From JAFMDF01 sp965222705 (GTDB lineage: Bacteria; Bacteroidota; Bacteroidia; Chitinophagales; Saprospiraceae), in the NCBI GenBank assembly GCA_965222705.1, contig CBDCUO010000027.1:117469-181468 (forward strand): a DNA stretch of 64,000 bases, given 5' to 3'. The notes beneath the pieces were generated by a model, which saw only the letters and a list, made by a program, of their open reading frames with translations, searched no databases and had not been told where the DNA came from. The translations under genes were made by a program, and so were the position numbers. Shown one piece after another: positions 31,950-41,259 of this stretch. How positions within the stretch are numbered: the first letter of the stretch is position 1; every line of letters starts with the position of its first letter.

Positions 31950-34682
31950 TTATCTACTAAACATCTGGTCATAGGTCCAGCCTATGTAATAGATAGAGCC
32001 GACTTGTGGGCCACCATAAACGGTATTATATTCATTTCCTAGTAAATTGGATGCGCCCAATTTTATCATAGATTGAATTTTTTTCAACTTATAAGTCAGG
32101 GCTAAATCTACTACTCCCGCAGCATCAATTTCTCCTGCACCAAAAGGGGATTGCCAAGTGTAACCATCCCACCTTTTGAATTTAACATTAAAACCAAAAT
32201 CCGTACCTGCTATACTATTCCCACTAAAAGATATATTAAAGCGATTTTCAGGCGTGTTGAAACTTGGCAAAAACCCAGGCTGATTTCTTACCGCCTCTTC
32301 TGCATCAAATGAGGTATAAGTGTAATTAAAGCCTGCTTTAAAACCATTGCCTATTAAATAATCCAAACCTAGACCAAAGCCATTGGAAGTTACATCATCA
32401 TCTATATTGGTATAAACAGCATATACCCTTCCCGCTTGTGGACTAACGGTGGTGACGCGAGCTATCAAATCTTTATAAGTGGTAGAATAAAAATTAGCAT
32501 CAATTAAAAATTTACCTCCTAATATGCCTTTATAGCCAATTTCATAAGTTGAATTCTGCTCTTGAATCAAAGGAGCTATATTAGCTGGAACAAATACACT
32601 TGGGTCGGTGCCACCACCACCCAAAAAGGCAAGGTAAGAACCTAGAGTAATCAAGCCATTTTGAATATCCGTTCCTGATACTAAGGTGCCATCATCTCTT
32701 CGGTAAGAATAATTATCGAAATTATTTTGAACACCTCCAAAAATAATAGCAGAACCTACATCTACCAATACATATCCTTCTTGAGAGCCTGGATTTCTAA
32801 AACCCGTTTGGAAAGAGGCTCGTAAATTGTGATTTTTATTAGGGTCTAAAGCAACTACAGCAGAAACACGAGGCGTTACTTTTCCATCATAATCTTCATG
32901 TTTATCATAGCGCAAAGAACCGCGAAGATGAATGCGTTCATTTGCCAATTTTTTACCAGCCTGTGCGTAAAAACCGTATAAATCTAATGGAATAGGTTCA
33001 CCAAAACCCAATTCGCCATCATTAAATAAAGCCCCTTCAGAGTCGAGGGTATAGCGTCTAAAATTACCCCCTATCTGCAAATCCAAAATATCAGCGATAG
33101 CATCAAAATTATAATTGGCACTTATATCGAACATCTTAGTTTTATCTACAAATTTGGAGCCTCCAGTACGAAAATCCGTATTCGCCAAAGAAGCATCCCG
33201 CAGACTTTGGAACGCTGCACTACTGGGGGCAGGCATATCTCGGTCTGCATAAGCACGAGCCGCATCGTGACTACCTGCAGATACATCTGCTACTTCTCCC
33301 CTAAAAGCGGCACCATAATCAGTTGCCCAAGCAGTATTAGATTTTCTTCCTTGTTCAATAAATCCGCCCATAACCAGCATTGCATAGGTATCTTTAGCAT
33401 CCTCCGCAGAGCTAAATGCCTTAATATTCCAATTGCCTCCATTTAATTCTAGGCGATGAAATTGTTGGGTAAAATTGACCAAGGGATAGGTCGTTGTATG
33501 TCGCAAAATAGCATCTCCTTGAATATAACGATAGCCATAAGAGGCTTCAATATTATCTGAAAGACGATAATGGAAAGAAGCATCTCCTTTTAATACCTGA
33601 ACATCATAATCTACCAAATCTGCTTCTTTAATGCCCGTTCGATTAATAGCAGTAGTTGTACCAGAACCATCTAAATCTACTTGTGCTTGCACATTATCTC
33701 CATAAACGTGAACTGCATCAAAATTGGGGTCATTTCGGGGTAAACTTAAAAAGGGTGCTGGATTAGCAGAACGAGTTATGTTGATATAATAAGATTCATC
33801 ATTCGCCGTCCAATCTGTTGCATTCATTAAACCAAAATTCACTTTAAATGCAAATTTATCATTTACCGCTTTCGCATACCGAAAACCAATATCGGTTAAG
33901 GGGTTGGTGCCTCCTGCATCCTGAACGGTTATGCCGCCTTTCACATAAGCACTAAGCCCTTGATAGAAAAAAGGACTCTTAGTGTTCAGTACCAATAGAC
34001 CATTGAAAGCATTCGCTCCATATAAGGCAGAATTGGCACCAGGGACTAACTCTATACTAGCAATATCGATATCCGCAGGTCCTGAAGCGCCACTAATTGG
34101 ATAATTTAAACCAGGAGCACTTGCATCCATCCCGTCAATGAGTTGTACAAAACGCCAGTTCTGCATATCGGCAAAACCACGAGTATTTACAGAGTTAAAG
34201 GTCAAACTACCAGAATTAGTTTGCACCCCTTTGGCGTTGCTAATAGCCCCATAAGCATCAAAAGAAGGCGTTGTTCTCAATTCTGTTAAATCCACTTTTT
34301 CAATCGTGACGGGAGCTTCCATAATGCTTTCATCCACTCTGGACGCAGCGGATACCACGATTTCTCCCAGGGTTTGAGAAGCCTCCTCTAGGGTTAATTC
34401 CACCCTTTGACCGGATTGGGTTACTTCAACGGTTTTGGAAGAAAAGCCTGTATAAGATATTTCTAAGGTAAATGGCACTTCCTTAGAAGTGGTTATTTCA
34501 AAATTGCCATCAAAGTCGGTAATCGTTCCTGATACCGTACCTACAACGAGTATATTGGCCCCAATTAGGGCTTCTCCATTACTATCAGTAATTACTCCTG
34601 AAACGGTAGTTTGAGCGACCACTGTGAAATTGCACAACAGAAAAGTCAAAAAGGTTAAAACTAGCAGAGTTGTTTTTTTCAT
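31950..34682 (-). CDS. TonB-dependent receptor with CarboxypepD-like domain
   Basis: A 910-residue outer-membrane receptor. It has a signal peptide (MKKTTLLVLTFLTFLLC, cleaved after FTVVAQ), then a carboxypeptidase-regulatory-like beta domain (VSGVITDSNGEALIGANI, DFDGNFEI) at residues 27-100. The plug domain follows with SFDAYGAISNAKGV, IDGMDASAPG, IELVPGANSALYGANAFN and GLLVLNTKSP. The remainder is a 22-strand barrel ending YIGWTYDQMFSR. This is the standard Bacteroidota architecture for uptake of large or scarce ligands. No SusD partner is adjacent, so a glycan-utilisation role is less likely than a siderophore, cofactor or lipid-like substrate. It is convergent with the ureohydrolase gene. 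Confidence 0.93.
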   Translation of the reverse strand: MKKTTLLVLTFLTFLLCNFTVVAQTTVSGVITDSNGEALIGANILVVGTVSGTITDFDGNFEITTSKEVPFTLEISYTGFSSKTVEVTQSGQRVELTLEEASQTLGEIVVSAASRVDESIMEAPVTIEKVDLTELRTTPSFDAYGAISNAKGVQTNSGSLTFNSVNTRGFADMQNWRFVQLIDGMDASAPGLNYPISGASGPADIDIASIELVPGANSALYGANAFNGLLVLNTKSPFFYQGLSAYVKGGITVQDAGGTNPLTDIGFRYAKAVNDKFAFKVNFGLMNATDWTANDESYYINITRSANPAPFLSLPRNDPNFDAVHVYGDNVQAQVDLDGSGTTTAINRTGIKEADLVDYDVQVLKGDASFHYRLSDNIEASYGYRYIQGDAILRHTTTYPLVNFTQQFHRLELNGGNWNIKAFSSAEDAKDTYAMLVMGGFIEQGRKSNTAWATDYGAAFRGEVADVSAGSHDAARAYADRDMPAPSSAAFQSLRDASLANTDFRTGGSKFVDKTKMFDISANYNFDAIADILDLQIGGNFRRYTLDSEGALFNDGELGFGEPIPLDLYGFYAQAGKKLANERIHLRGSLRYDKHEDYDGKVTPRVSAVVALDPNKNHNLRASFQTGFRNPGSQEGYVLVDVGSAIIFGGVQNNFDNYSYRRDDGTLVSGTDIQNGLITLGSYLAFLGGGGTDPSVFVPANIAPLIQEQNSTYEIGYKGILGGKFLIDANFYSTTYKDLIARVTTVSPQAGRVYAVYTNIDDDVTSNGFGLGLDYLIGNGFKAGFNYTYTSFDAEEAVRNQPGFLPSFNTPENRFNISFSGNSIAGTDFGFNVKFKRWDGYTWQSPFGAGEIDAAGVVDLALTYKLKKIQSMIKLGASNLLGNEYNTVYGGPQVGSIYYIGWTYDQMFSR

Positions 34683-34857
34683 GTCATTAAGTTTAGATGA
34701 TTGTTTTACTGGTATTTATGACTTTAGAGTATGTTTAATAGGTAATTTATTAGGTTATAAAAATAAAATATATAAAATTAGATGGATTTCCTTGAGGCAA
34801 ATACACGAAAAAGAAAAATAAATACCAGTAAAAAGAAAAATCAAGTTCAGTAAGGGG

Positions 34858-35451
34858 TTAAATGTTTTTAGAGGCGCCAACTACAGAAGCCAACCGCTCC
34901 GCCACCACCTTCAAAGCCGTTTTATCATAAGGCATCCCCATGCGGGTGCAATAGGCTTCTATATTTTTGTGCAAGGCATCTTCTTGCTTATCTATGCAAT
35001 GTTTCCAGGAAATCACTTTATCTTTTTTGGAATAAATAGCAGTTGTGAATACAGGGGTAGGTGCTGGTAAGGTTTTGAGCCATGCGGTATCCATACCTTC
35101 AGTAACTGCTTTTCCCTTTAGCAATCGGTAGCGTTTACCCGCAGCACTTGGTTGGTCCACGCCCCCAAATGCTTCCAAATGGGGGTAAAGGGTCTTTATT
35201 TTTAAAAGATGGTTTTTTGTTTCATCATTACTTGAATGGGAATAGACTAAAAACTTTATAAAATCCTTCTTGTAGCGATTTCGTCCGTAGCCTTCTACAA
35301 TGTTGGAATTAACAGAATCCGCTGACCTTCTGATTTGACTGCCTAATTCACACATTTCATATTTTGGCATTTTAAATGAGAATCTATGAGTTCGAATAAA
35401 CAGGTCAAATGAAAGTTGATACACTTCAAGTTGTTTGTATGTTTTCGCCAT
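34858..35451 (-). CDS. Chimera: four-helix-bundle protein fused to alpha/beta-hydrolase tail
   Basis: A 197-residue frame with two unrelated parts. Residues 1-90 are a four-helix-bundle (23S rRNA IVP-type) protein: LEVYQLSFDLFIRTHRF, then GSQIRRSADSVNSNIVEGYG and FLVYSHSSNDETKNHL. From about residue 95 the sequence becomes the C-terminal part of an alpha/beta hydrolase, with PTPVFTTAIYSKKDKVISW (the acid region, normally IYSrtDGiV) and AYCTRMGMPYDKTALKVVAERL. In the normal enzyme that region carries the catalytic His (GSHxG); here it reads CTRMG. The bundle normally has a fourth helix of its own, absent here. This is most likely a deletion joining two neighbouring genes. A functional hydrolase is excluded. 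Confidence 0.7.
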   Translation of the reverse strand: MAKTYKQLEVYQLSFDLFIRTHRFSFKMPKYEMCELGSQIRRSADSVNSNIVEGYGRNRYKKDFIKFLVYSHSSNDETKNHLLKIKTLYPHLEAFGGVDQPSAAGKRYRLLKGKAVTEGMDTAWLKTLPAPTPVFTTAIYSKKDKVISWKHCIDKQEDALHKNIEAYCTRMGMPYDKTALKVVAERLASVVGASKNI

Positions 35452-35518
35452 AGTTATGTTTCTTGTTGCCAGTTGCCAAGTTTGCGAGCAAATCAGTAAC
35501 AGGTAACAGGCAACTCAA

Positions 35519-36520
35519 CTACCCCGGCTCCGCCTCCGACCCAATATCTATTCGCAATAGGCCTCTGAAAGCGTCTTTTGCCGTACTTCCTTCATATAAT
35601 ACTTTATACACCTCTGTAGCAATCGGCGTTTCTATGCCGTATTCTTTGGCTAATTCTATGACCACTTTAGCAGTTTTTACCCCTTCTGCGACTTCTGCCA
35701 TTTCTGCAATGATGTCGTCAATCTTTCGACCTTTGCCCAATTGAAAACCGACATAGCGATTTCTACTTTTGGTACTAGAGCAAGTGGCTACTAAGTCGCC
35801 CATGCCCGCCAGACCTGCAAAAGTGATGGGTTGTCCGCCCATGGCAATGCCTAGTCGAGATAGCTCTGCCAAGCCTCTGGTGATGATAGCAGCACGGGTG
35901 TTTTCTCCTGCTCCACTTCCATCCCCCATGCCTGCGGCGATAGCAATAATATTTTTTAAGGCACCACCTAACTCACAGCCTACTACGTCTTCATTGGTGT
36001 AAACCCGAAACAGTCCCGTTTTAAATACCCGTTGGAGTCGTTTGGCAATCGTATTATCCACCATAGCAATAACACTTGCGGCTGCTTGCCCCAAGGCAAT
36101 CTCCTTGGCTAGGTTGGGTCCCGTTAAGACTCCTGCAGGATGCCCTTCCATTTCTGCTTCAATCACTTCCGTCATCCGCATTTTGGTTCCAATTTCCAAA
36201 CCTTTGGACAGACTAATAATGGGTACCCAGGGGCGGATATGCGGACGGGCTTCTTTTAAAACCTGCCGAAAACTCTGAGCAGGAACCCCCATTACAATGA
36301 CATCGGCATCTTTTACGGTGTCTTTAATAGAATGAGAAGCTTTCAGCGAAGGGGTTAGGTTTGCTCCTGGCAGGTATTTTTCATTGCGGTGGTGTTTGTT
36401 GATCTCGTCCACCGTTGCTTTATTTCTCGCCCAGATGATGGTTGGGCAGTTACGGGCGGTAAGAGAAGCGACGGTGGTTCCCCATGAGCCACCGCCTAAT
36501 AGACCGATGTTTAGTTTCAT
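35519..36520 (-). CDS. gpsA: Glycerol-3-phosphate dehydrogenase [NAD(P)+]
   Basis: A 333-residue enzyme that reduces dihydroxyacetone phosphate to sn-glycerol-3-phosphate, the backbone for phospholipids. The Rossmann motif LLGGGSWGTTVAS lies at the N-terminus, followed by GVPAQSFRQVL, SLSKGLE, LTGPNLAKEIALGQAAA and GGALKNIIAIAAGMGDG, with the catalytic Lys in ALKN. GLAGMGDLVATCSSTKSRNR is also a GpsA signature. The ATG at 36520 gives the normal N-terminus MKLNIGLL, and the start at 36553 adds eleven unneeded residues. It is followed by the four-helix chimera 67 bases downstream. It is the most clearly core gene in this part of the window. Confidence 0.95.
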   Translation of the reverse strand: MKLNIGLLGGGSWGTTVASLTARNCPTIIWARNKATVDEINKHHRNEKYLPGANLTPSLKASHSIKDTVKDADVIVMGVPAQSFRQVLKEARPHIRPWVPIISLSKGLEIGTKMRMTEVIEAEMEGHPAGVLTGPNLAKEIALGQAAASVIAMVDNTIAKRLQRVFKTGLFRVYTNEDVVGCELGGALKNIIAIAAGMGDGSGAGENTRAAIITRGLAELSRLGIAMGGQPITFAGLAGMGDLVATCSSTKSRNRYVGFQLGKGRKIDDIIAEMAEVAEGVKTAKVVIELAKEYGIETPIATEVYKVLYEGSTAKDAFRGLLRIDIGSEAEPG

Positions 36521-36562
36521 AATTATTTTTAAGAAGAATTTGTTGGATGACAAAAAAAAGGG

Positions 36563-37501
36563 TTAAGCCAAGCAAGTTGTGACATTTTGATGCTTGTTTT
36601 TTGAATCCTCAAAATGATTTAAGCGATGATGAAGTGGTGTATAGCCATAAAATTTTTGATAGAGTTGCGTGAAATGCCCATGATTAGAATAACCCAGTTT
36701 GTGACATATTTCATTAATTGGAAATTCCTCGTAAAGCACCATTTCTTTAGCTTTTTCCATTCGCAATTGGATCATGTATTGTCGAATGGTGTAGCCATAT
36801 AATCGTTTAAATCCCTTTTTCAAGTAGTCTTCATTTAACCCTACTTTTTTGCTAAGGCACTTAATGGAAAAAGGAGTGCTATAATTATCTTCAATCAAAA
36901 ACTTAGCTAGTTTAATAGCGTCTAACTGTTTCGTGGACAAATCATAAAAATGCCTAGAGATATCTTTTTTATTTAAAAATTCCAGCCAATAATAGGAAAG
37001 CTCTAAAAATTTCCATTCCATTTTAACACATTCTTCATAGTTACTAGGAGAACAACTTAACAGTTCATTTATCAGCCTAGAAATATCGGAGTCATAGCAA
37101 TACCATTGAAATTTATTTAATAAAATGGTCTTTTTTTTATTTAAAAGTTTTTCTGGCACGAAAAAGCGAAGACCATTCACGTTTTTGATTCCCCACTCGT
37201 ATTTTCTACTTTTTTCTAAATAAGAAGAACGAGCCTCTCCTAAATCATTAATTCTAAAATCAACTAACTTGCCCGTACCAACGGGGTCGGGAGACGTAAA
37301 TAAAGTATCTTCCTTGAATTGCCAATTTCCTCGCATAAACTGTAACTCCCTAGTGGTGAAAATATGGACAGTGCCTACGCCCAATTCCTTGGGCAACTCT
37401 AAATGATTACCGCTCCATTGGTTGTTCGCCGTAAAGTTATATTGTTTTATTAGAGAGGTAGTAAGCAGATTTAAATGGGGATATGGCGCTTTAATGTACA
37501 T
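36563..37501 (-). CDS. AraC family transcriptional regulator
   Basis: A 312-residue regulator counted from ATG 37501 (MYIKAPYPHLNLL). An N-terminal sensing domain is followed by the C-terminal two helix-turn-helix unit: TPFSIKCLSKKVGLNEDYLK, then RQYMIQLRMEKAKEMVLYE, PINEICHKLGYSNHGHFTQ and FYGYTPLHHR. The start overlaps the last codons of the TetR gene (its stop is at 37491), so translation is probably coupled. The DNA-binding region resembles that of the IS-split AraC gene at 12934-15709, which suggests paralogues. Targets are unknown. The adjacent TetR and the acyl-CoA ligase and oxidoreductase genes are candidates. Confidence 0.9.
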   Translation of the reverse strand: MYIKAPYPHLNLLTTSLIKQYNFTANNQWSGNHLELPKELGVGTVHIFTTRELQFMRGNWQFKEDTLFTSPDPVGTGKLVDFRINDLGEARSSYLEKSRKYEWGIKNVNGLRFFVPEKLLNKKKTILLNKFQWYCYDSDISRLINELLSCSPSNYEECVKMEWKFLELSYYWLEFLNKKDISRHFYDLSTKQLDAIKLAKFLIEDNYSTPFSIKCLSKKVGLNEDYLKKGFKRLYGYTIRQYMIQLRMEKAKEMVLYEEFPINEICHKLGYSNHGHFTQLYQKFYGYTPLHHRLNHFEDSKNKHQNVTTCLA

Positions 37502-38156
37502 TTTGATTTTCGTTTTTCTTATTTGTTTTATGAACAATGCCATTAAAAAACACTTCGATTACCGCATCAATTTGTTTATCAATTTCCTTTTTATCGAAGG
37601 GATTTTTACGAAAATGTTTTTGTATAAAATAGGCATTATTAAAAAAGAAGCTGGTAATTCCAAAAAGGATGGCAATTTGGTTTTCTTTAGCAATCTTTTT
37701 AATAGTCCCCAACTCTCGTTCTTGTTGGAAATAAGGCGCAGTCATTTCAAAAATGGGATTTAACAGGTGCTCAATTATCCAATCTGTTCTGGACGAGGGG
37801 TTCATCATTTCATAAGACATCATGCGCATATAAGCGGGATTATTGGCAAAGAAATAGGCGATTTGTCGAACAATCAATTTAAGCAAAGGCACCCCCATTA
37901 AATCTTTATACAGGTTTTTATTATGCTCAAATTCCTTCCAAAACCTCTGAATCATTTGTTCCATGGTACTTTTCCATAAGTCCTCCTTAGTTCCAAAATA
38001 GTAATGCAATAAGGAACGAGCAATTCCTGCTTTTTTAGCAATGGCTGTCGTACTAGCTCCTTCGAAGCCTTTTTCTCCAAAAGAGCTGCGGCATACCGCA
38101 TAGACTTTTGCTAAATCTATTTCTTCTTTGCTAATAGGTCTTCCTCTTTTCCTCAT
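37491..38156 (-). CDS. TetR family transcriptional regulator
   Basis: A 221-residue repressor. The N-terminal helix-turn-helix reads FGEKGFEGASTTAIAKKAGI followed by ARSLLHYYFGTKEDLWKS, a classic TetR signature. The C-terminal ligand domain includes FFANNPAYMRMMSYEMMNPS, common in regulators of fatty-acid or xenobiotic genes. A perfect 32-base palindrome lies 15 bases upstream of its start (38171-38202), and a second core copy sits at 38317-38332. This supports autorepression and control of a divergent target. The divergent position now holds only an aminotransferase relic. Confidence 0.93.
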   Translation of the reverse strand: MRKRGRPISKEEIDLAKVYAVCRSSFGEKGFEGASTTAIAKKAGIARSLLHYYFGTKEDLWKSTMEQMIQRFWKEFEHNKNLYKDLMGVPLLKLIVRQIAYFFANNPAYMRMMSYEMMNPSSRTDWIIEHLLNPIFEMTAPYFQQERELGTIKKIAKENQIAILFGITSFFFNNAYFIQKHFRKNPFDKKEIDKQIDAVIEVFFNGIVHKTNKKNENQNVH

Positions 38157-38170
38157 TTGAAATGTCGTTT

Positions 38171-38202
38171 TTCTATAATTGGCAATATTGCCAATTATAG
38201 AA
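38171..38202. promoter_or_regulatory. TetR operator, perfect 32-bp palindrome
   Basis: A perfect dyad whose core is TTGGCAATATTGCCAA (38179-38194), with outer arms TTCTATAA and TTATAGAA. It lies immediately upstream of the TetR gene. The core pattern TTGGCA-N4-TGCCAA recurs at 38317-38332. Confidence 0.8.
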
Positions 38203-38316
38203 GTTAAGCGAAAGTAAAGAAAAAAGTCAAAATATTAAAATTTTATTTCTAAAAATGAGTAAGAGCCGCTACATTTTCATTTTTATATAAAAAATGAACA
38301 AAAGAAAGTAAATTAA

Positions 38317-38332
38317 TTGGCATACTTGCCAA
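38317..38332. promoter_or_regulatory. Second TetR operator copy
   Basis: TTGGCATACTTGCCAA shares the TTGGCA-N4-TGCCAA pattern of the site at 38179-38194. It lies 138 bases away on the side of a plus-strand gene that now survives only as a relic, so it probably regulated that lost gene. Confidence 0.65.
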
Positions 38333-38424
38333 TATTGCTTTATCAATTCTCCGCTCTACGTACCAACACTTCTCCAATCAAGGTTAAAATAACGGAACCC
38401 CAAAACAAGGGCCATTGCATACCT

Positions 38425-38688
38425 TCTTCGGGACATTTTCCAGTTATCGGAGATGTACGAGGACTCGGACTAAAGGTCGCTACGAATTTACAGATGCAAC
38501 TGGCAAACAAGATGCGGTTACTGCTGGAAAAATACTGTAGGCTTGTTTGCGCCGAAACTTATTATTGCTAAATTGTGGCAGTTATAAAAATGTGATCCGA
38601 TGGATACCGCCTTTAATGGTAACAGCAGCGCAAATAGATGAAGGATTAGAGCTATTTGAAAGGGCTTTGGAGGAGGTAATGGCATAGA
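38425..38688 (+). pseudogene. Class III aminotransferase C-terminal relic
   Basis: A decayed tail of a GABA-type class III aminotransferase. The pieces are HFPVIGDVRGLGLKVAT, then after a one-base shift EFTDATGKQDAVTAGKIL, an in-frame TAG, then ACLRRNLLLLNCGSYKNVIR and WIPPLMVTAAQIDEGLELFE ending at TAG 38686-38688. The sequence CGSYKNVIRWIPP is diagnostic of the C-terminus of 4-aminobutyrate aminotransferases. The frameshift, the internal stop and the missing N-terminal three quarters mark it as a pseudogene. Two TetR operator copies stand upstream, so this gene or one lost with it may have been the regulator's target. Confidence 0.8.
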
Positions 38689-38727
38689 CTGCGGATAAAT
38701 ATTTTTGTAGAAATTGGTGCATAAATA

Positions 38728-39372
38728 ATGATAATGACAAACTACCTGACAGCAACTTATTTTTACGATACCGAACACCGAGAAATACAACAATTTCTGG
38801 ATACACTAGAATTAAAAAATGGTAGCCCAACGGAAACAGCCATTCAAATTTTTTATGCAGTTAGAGATGGCTGGCTATACAATCCCTACCAACTACATTT
38901 TAAAAAGGAAAGGTGGAAAGCAAGTGCTATTATACAAAGAGAATTTGGGCATTGTTTGGACAAATCCATTATTTTGATTACCTGTCTGCGGGCAAGGGGC
39001 ATCCCTGCTCGATTGCATCTGGCAAAGGTAAAAAACCATATTGCTGTTGATCGCATGGTGCAGCGATTTGGCATCCATGAATTAACGCCTCACGGCTACA
39101 CAGAAATTTATCTGAATGAAAAGTGGGTAGCAGCTACTCCAGCCTTCAATAAAAGCCTGTGCGATAAACTCAATGTAACTGCACTAGAATTTGACGGTGA
39201 ACAAGATGCTGTTTTTCAGCAGTTTGACAGAGCGGGGCATCAATTTATGGAATACTTAGAAGATTACGGCACCTTTGAGGATTTTCCCATTGACTTTGTC
39301 CGACAAAACCTAATGGATCATTATGCTCATTTAAAATCGTATTTTGAGAGGGGAGAGGCTTGGGGAATGTAA
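38728..39372 (+). CDS. Transglutaminase-like domain protein
   Basis: A 214-residue protein with a transglutaminase/protease-like core. The catalytic Cys is in EFGHCLDKSIILITCLRARG, the His in HGYTEIYLNEKWVAATPAF, and the acid follows in that segment. GIPARLHLAKVKNH is the typical linking strand. There is no clear signal peptide. Such small cytosolic proteins are often peptidases or amide-cleaving enzymes of unknown substrate. It is transcribed toward the acyl-CoA ligase, with a bidirectional terminator hairpin between. Two ATGs (38728 and 38734) are equally plausible. Confidence 0.82.
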   Translation: MIMTNYLTATYFYDTEHREIQQFLDTLELKNGSPTETAIQIFYAVRDGWLYNPYQLHFKKERWKASAIIQREFGHCLDKSIILITCLRARGIPARLHLAKVKNHIAVDRMVQRFGIHELTPHGYTEIYLNEKWVAATPAFNKSLCDKLNVTALEFDGEQDAVFQQFDRAGHQFMEYLEDYGTFEDFPIDFVRQNLMDHYAHLKSYFERGEAWGM

Positions 39373-39461
39373 ACCCTAAAATATCCAGGCTATTCATTAG
39401 CTTCCAGCCAAGCCCGTTGCAACTGCATTTTGCAAGTCGCGATAAATTAATTATTTAAAAG

Positions 39462-39502
39462 CAGAGATACAAAGACATAAAACAATTGACTTTGTACCTC
39501 TG
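39462..39502. terminator. Bidirectional terminator
   Basis: Arms CAGAGATACAAAG (39462-39474) and CTTTGTACCTCTG (39490-39502) pair at 12 of 13 positions. They are flanked by AAAA on the left and TTTTT on the right, so the hairpin can act in both directions. It lies between two convergent genes. Confidence 0.8.
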
Positions 39503-39516
39503 TTTTTAATCAATTG

Positions 39517-41079
39517 CTAATTAATAGCCCTTGCTGCGTCTCCCCAATAGGCTTTTTTGACCTCTCTTTTCAACAGTTTTCCAGCACCAGAAACAGGGAA
39601 AGGCTCCGTTCTAAATTTTACACTTTTAGGGCATTTGTAGCTAGCAATGTATTCCCGACAATGACCAATAATCTCTTGCTCTGTTGCGGTCATACCATCT
39701 TTTAAAATAACTTCGGCATGTACCTGCTCCCCCCATCTTTTGTGTGGAATACCAATCACAATTGCCTGCCGGACTGCAGGATGTTTCATGACTGCATTTT
39801 CTGTTTCGGTAGAATATACATTTTCGCCACCCGATACAATCATATCTTTTGCACGGTCAACAAGGAATAAAAAACCTTCTTCATCCATATATCCTACATC
39901 GCCCGTATAAATCCAACCATTGCGAAGAGAAATAGCTGTTTCTTTAGGATTATTCCAGTATTGTAACATGGCATTTGGTCCTCTTACAATCACTTGCCCA
40001 ATGCCACTTGTGGATAATACCTGGTCGTCTTCGTCAACTATTTTTATCTCCACACAAGCGACTGCCTGGCCCGCTGATTTCAACCGCCCGGCATAAGGAC
40101 CTTCCGTAACATGATATTTGTGATTCAATACCGTAACTAAAGGAGACAACTCCGTTTGTCCATATCCTTGCGTAAATTTCACATGAGGCAATGCTTTTAT
40201 AGCCGCTAGTAGAACAGGTTCGGTAATAGGAGAAGCTCCATAAAGCATAAACCTCAATGAACTCATATCCGCAGGTTGCTTTTCCAATACCTCTGTCACC
40301 ATTTGTATCATGACAGGGACCAGTAAGAGGTGACTGACTTTGTGTTTAGCGATTAGATCAATAGTGCCTTGAGGCGTAAAAGTGGGCAAAAATGTATGGG
40401 TCGCTCCCATTACCATCGCTGCATTAGAAAAAGCACCATCGGCAAGATGAAACATTGGAGCAGCATGAAGATATACATCGCCGGCTCCAATTCCTGATTC
40501 GGATATCATCGCCATCGCACTTGACCACAAGCCCATGTGAGTAATCATTGCTCCTTTCGGAAAACCTGTTGTCCCTCCTGTATAATACACGCCTGCCAGG
40601 TCAAGCGTATTTCGACAGGCATCTTCAACCGGCTCGTTTTCCGCAATCATTTTTTCGTAGTCATACATTCCTTCAGGGCAATCTTTCTCTCCTATATAAA
40701 TATATTCCTTTACAGACACGCCTTCTTTTTTCAAACCGGGTACCATGTGTAAATACTCGTCATCTACTAATAAAACAGTCGTTTCACAATCATTTATTGT
40801 ATAGGCATTTTCCTTGACAGACCAACGGGTATTCAATGGTACACAAGCGGCTCCTGCCCAGGGAACGCCCATATAAAATTCTAGGTATCGGTCAGAATTA
40901 AGCGCAAGAATGCCTACGCGGTCATTTTCTTGTACACCAATTTTTTGTAATCCACCAGCAAAACGGGCTACTCTATTCCTGAATTGAGTCCAAGTATGTT
41001 TTCTATCTTTAAAAACAGTTGCCAATTGGTTGGGAAATTTTTGACAATTTCGATGAACGGATTGGGTAATATAAATCAT
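39517..41079 (-). CDS. Long-chain fatty acid-CoA ligase-like enzyme
   Basis: A 520-residue ANL-superfamily ligase. The P-loop is TGGTTGFPKG (167-176). Other motifs are KFTQGYGQTELSP, IYTGDVGYMDEEGFLFLVDR, MIVSGGENVYSTETENAV (hinge and A8) and the C-terminal GAGKLLKREV with the catalytic Lys. The layout resembles fatty-acyl or aryl-CoA ligases that begin with MIYITQSVHRNCQKFPNQLA. It follows the indolepyruvate:ferredoxin oxidoreductase gene on the same strand, 180 bases downstream, suggesting joint function. The oxidoreductase would form acyl-CoA from 2-oxo acids and this enzyme from free acids. The TetR/AraC pair nearby may regulate both. Confidence 0.92.
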   Translation of the reverse strand: MIYITQSVHRNCQKFPNQLATVFKDRKHTWTQFRNRVARFAGGLQKIGVQENDRVGILALNSDRYLEFYMGVPWAGAACVPLNTRWSVKENAYTINDCETTVLLVDDEYLHMVPGLKKEGVSVKEYIYIGEKDCPEGMYDYEKMIAENEPVEDACRNTLDLAGVYYTGGTTGFPKGAMITHMGLWSSAMAMISESGIGAGDVYLHAAPMFHLADGAFSNAAMVMGATHTFLPTFTPQGTIDLIAKHKVSHLLLVPVMIQMVTEVLEKQPADMSSLRFMLYGASPITEPVLLAAIKALPHVKFTQGYGQTELSPLVTVLNHKYHVTEGPYAGRLKSAGQAVACVEIKIVDEDDQVLSTSGIGQVIVRGPNAMLQYWNNPKETAISLRNGWIYTGDVGYMDEEGFLFLVDRAKDMIVSGGENVYSTETENAVMKHPAVRQAIVIGIPHKRWGEQVHAEVILKDGMTATEQEIIGHCREYIASYKCPKSVKFRTEPFPVSGAGKLLKREVKKAYWGDAARAIN

Positions 41080-41259
41080 GGCACAAAAATTTTTATAATT
41101 AGTAAGAGAAGTTATAAGCTAAAGTAGTGCTTCCTAAATTTTTTTTTTTAACGGAAAAAGGCTTTGTTTTCAATCCTATCATCTAAACAGGGTATTTCAA
41201 AACTGCATTTTTCTTTTTTAGTTTATTATAATTATATTTTTTAATAACTGATTGTTATC

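Noticed and set aside
34727..34737. GAGTATGTTTA upstream of the TonB receptor, matching the first 11 bases of the IS5-type element.
   Set aside because: Too short and without a partner end or transposase remains; could be chance in A+T-rich DNA.
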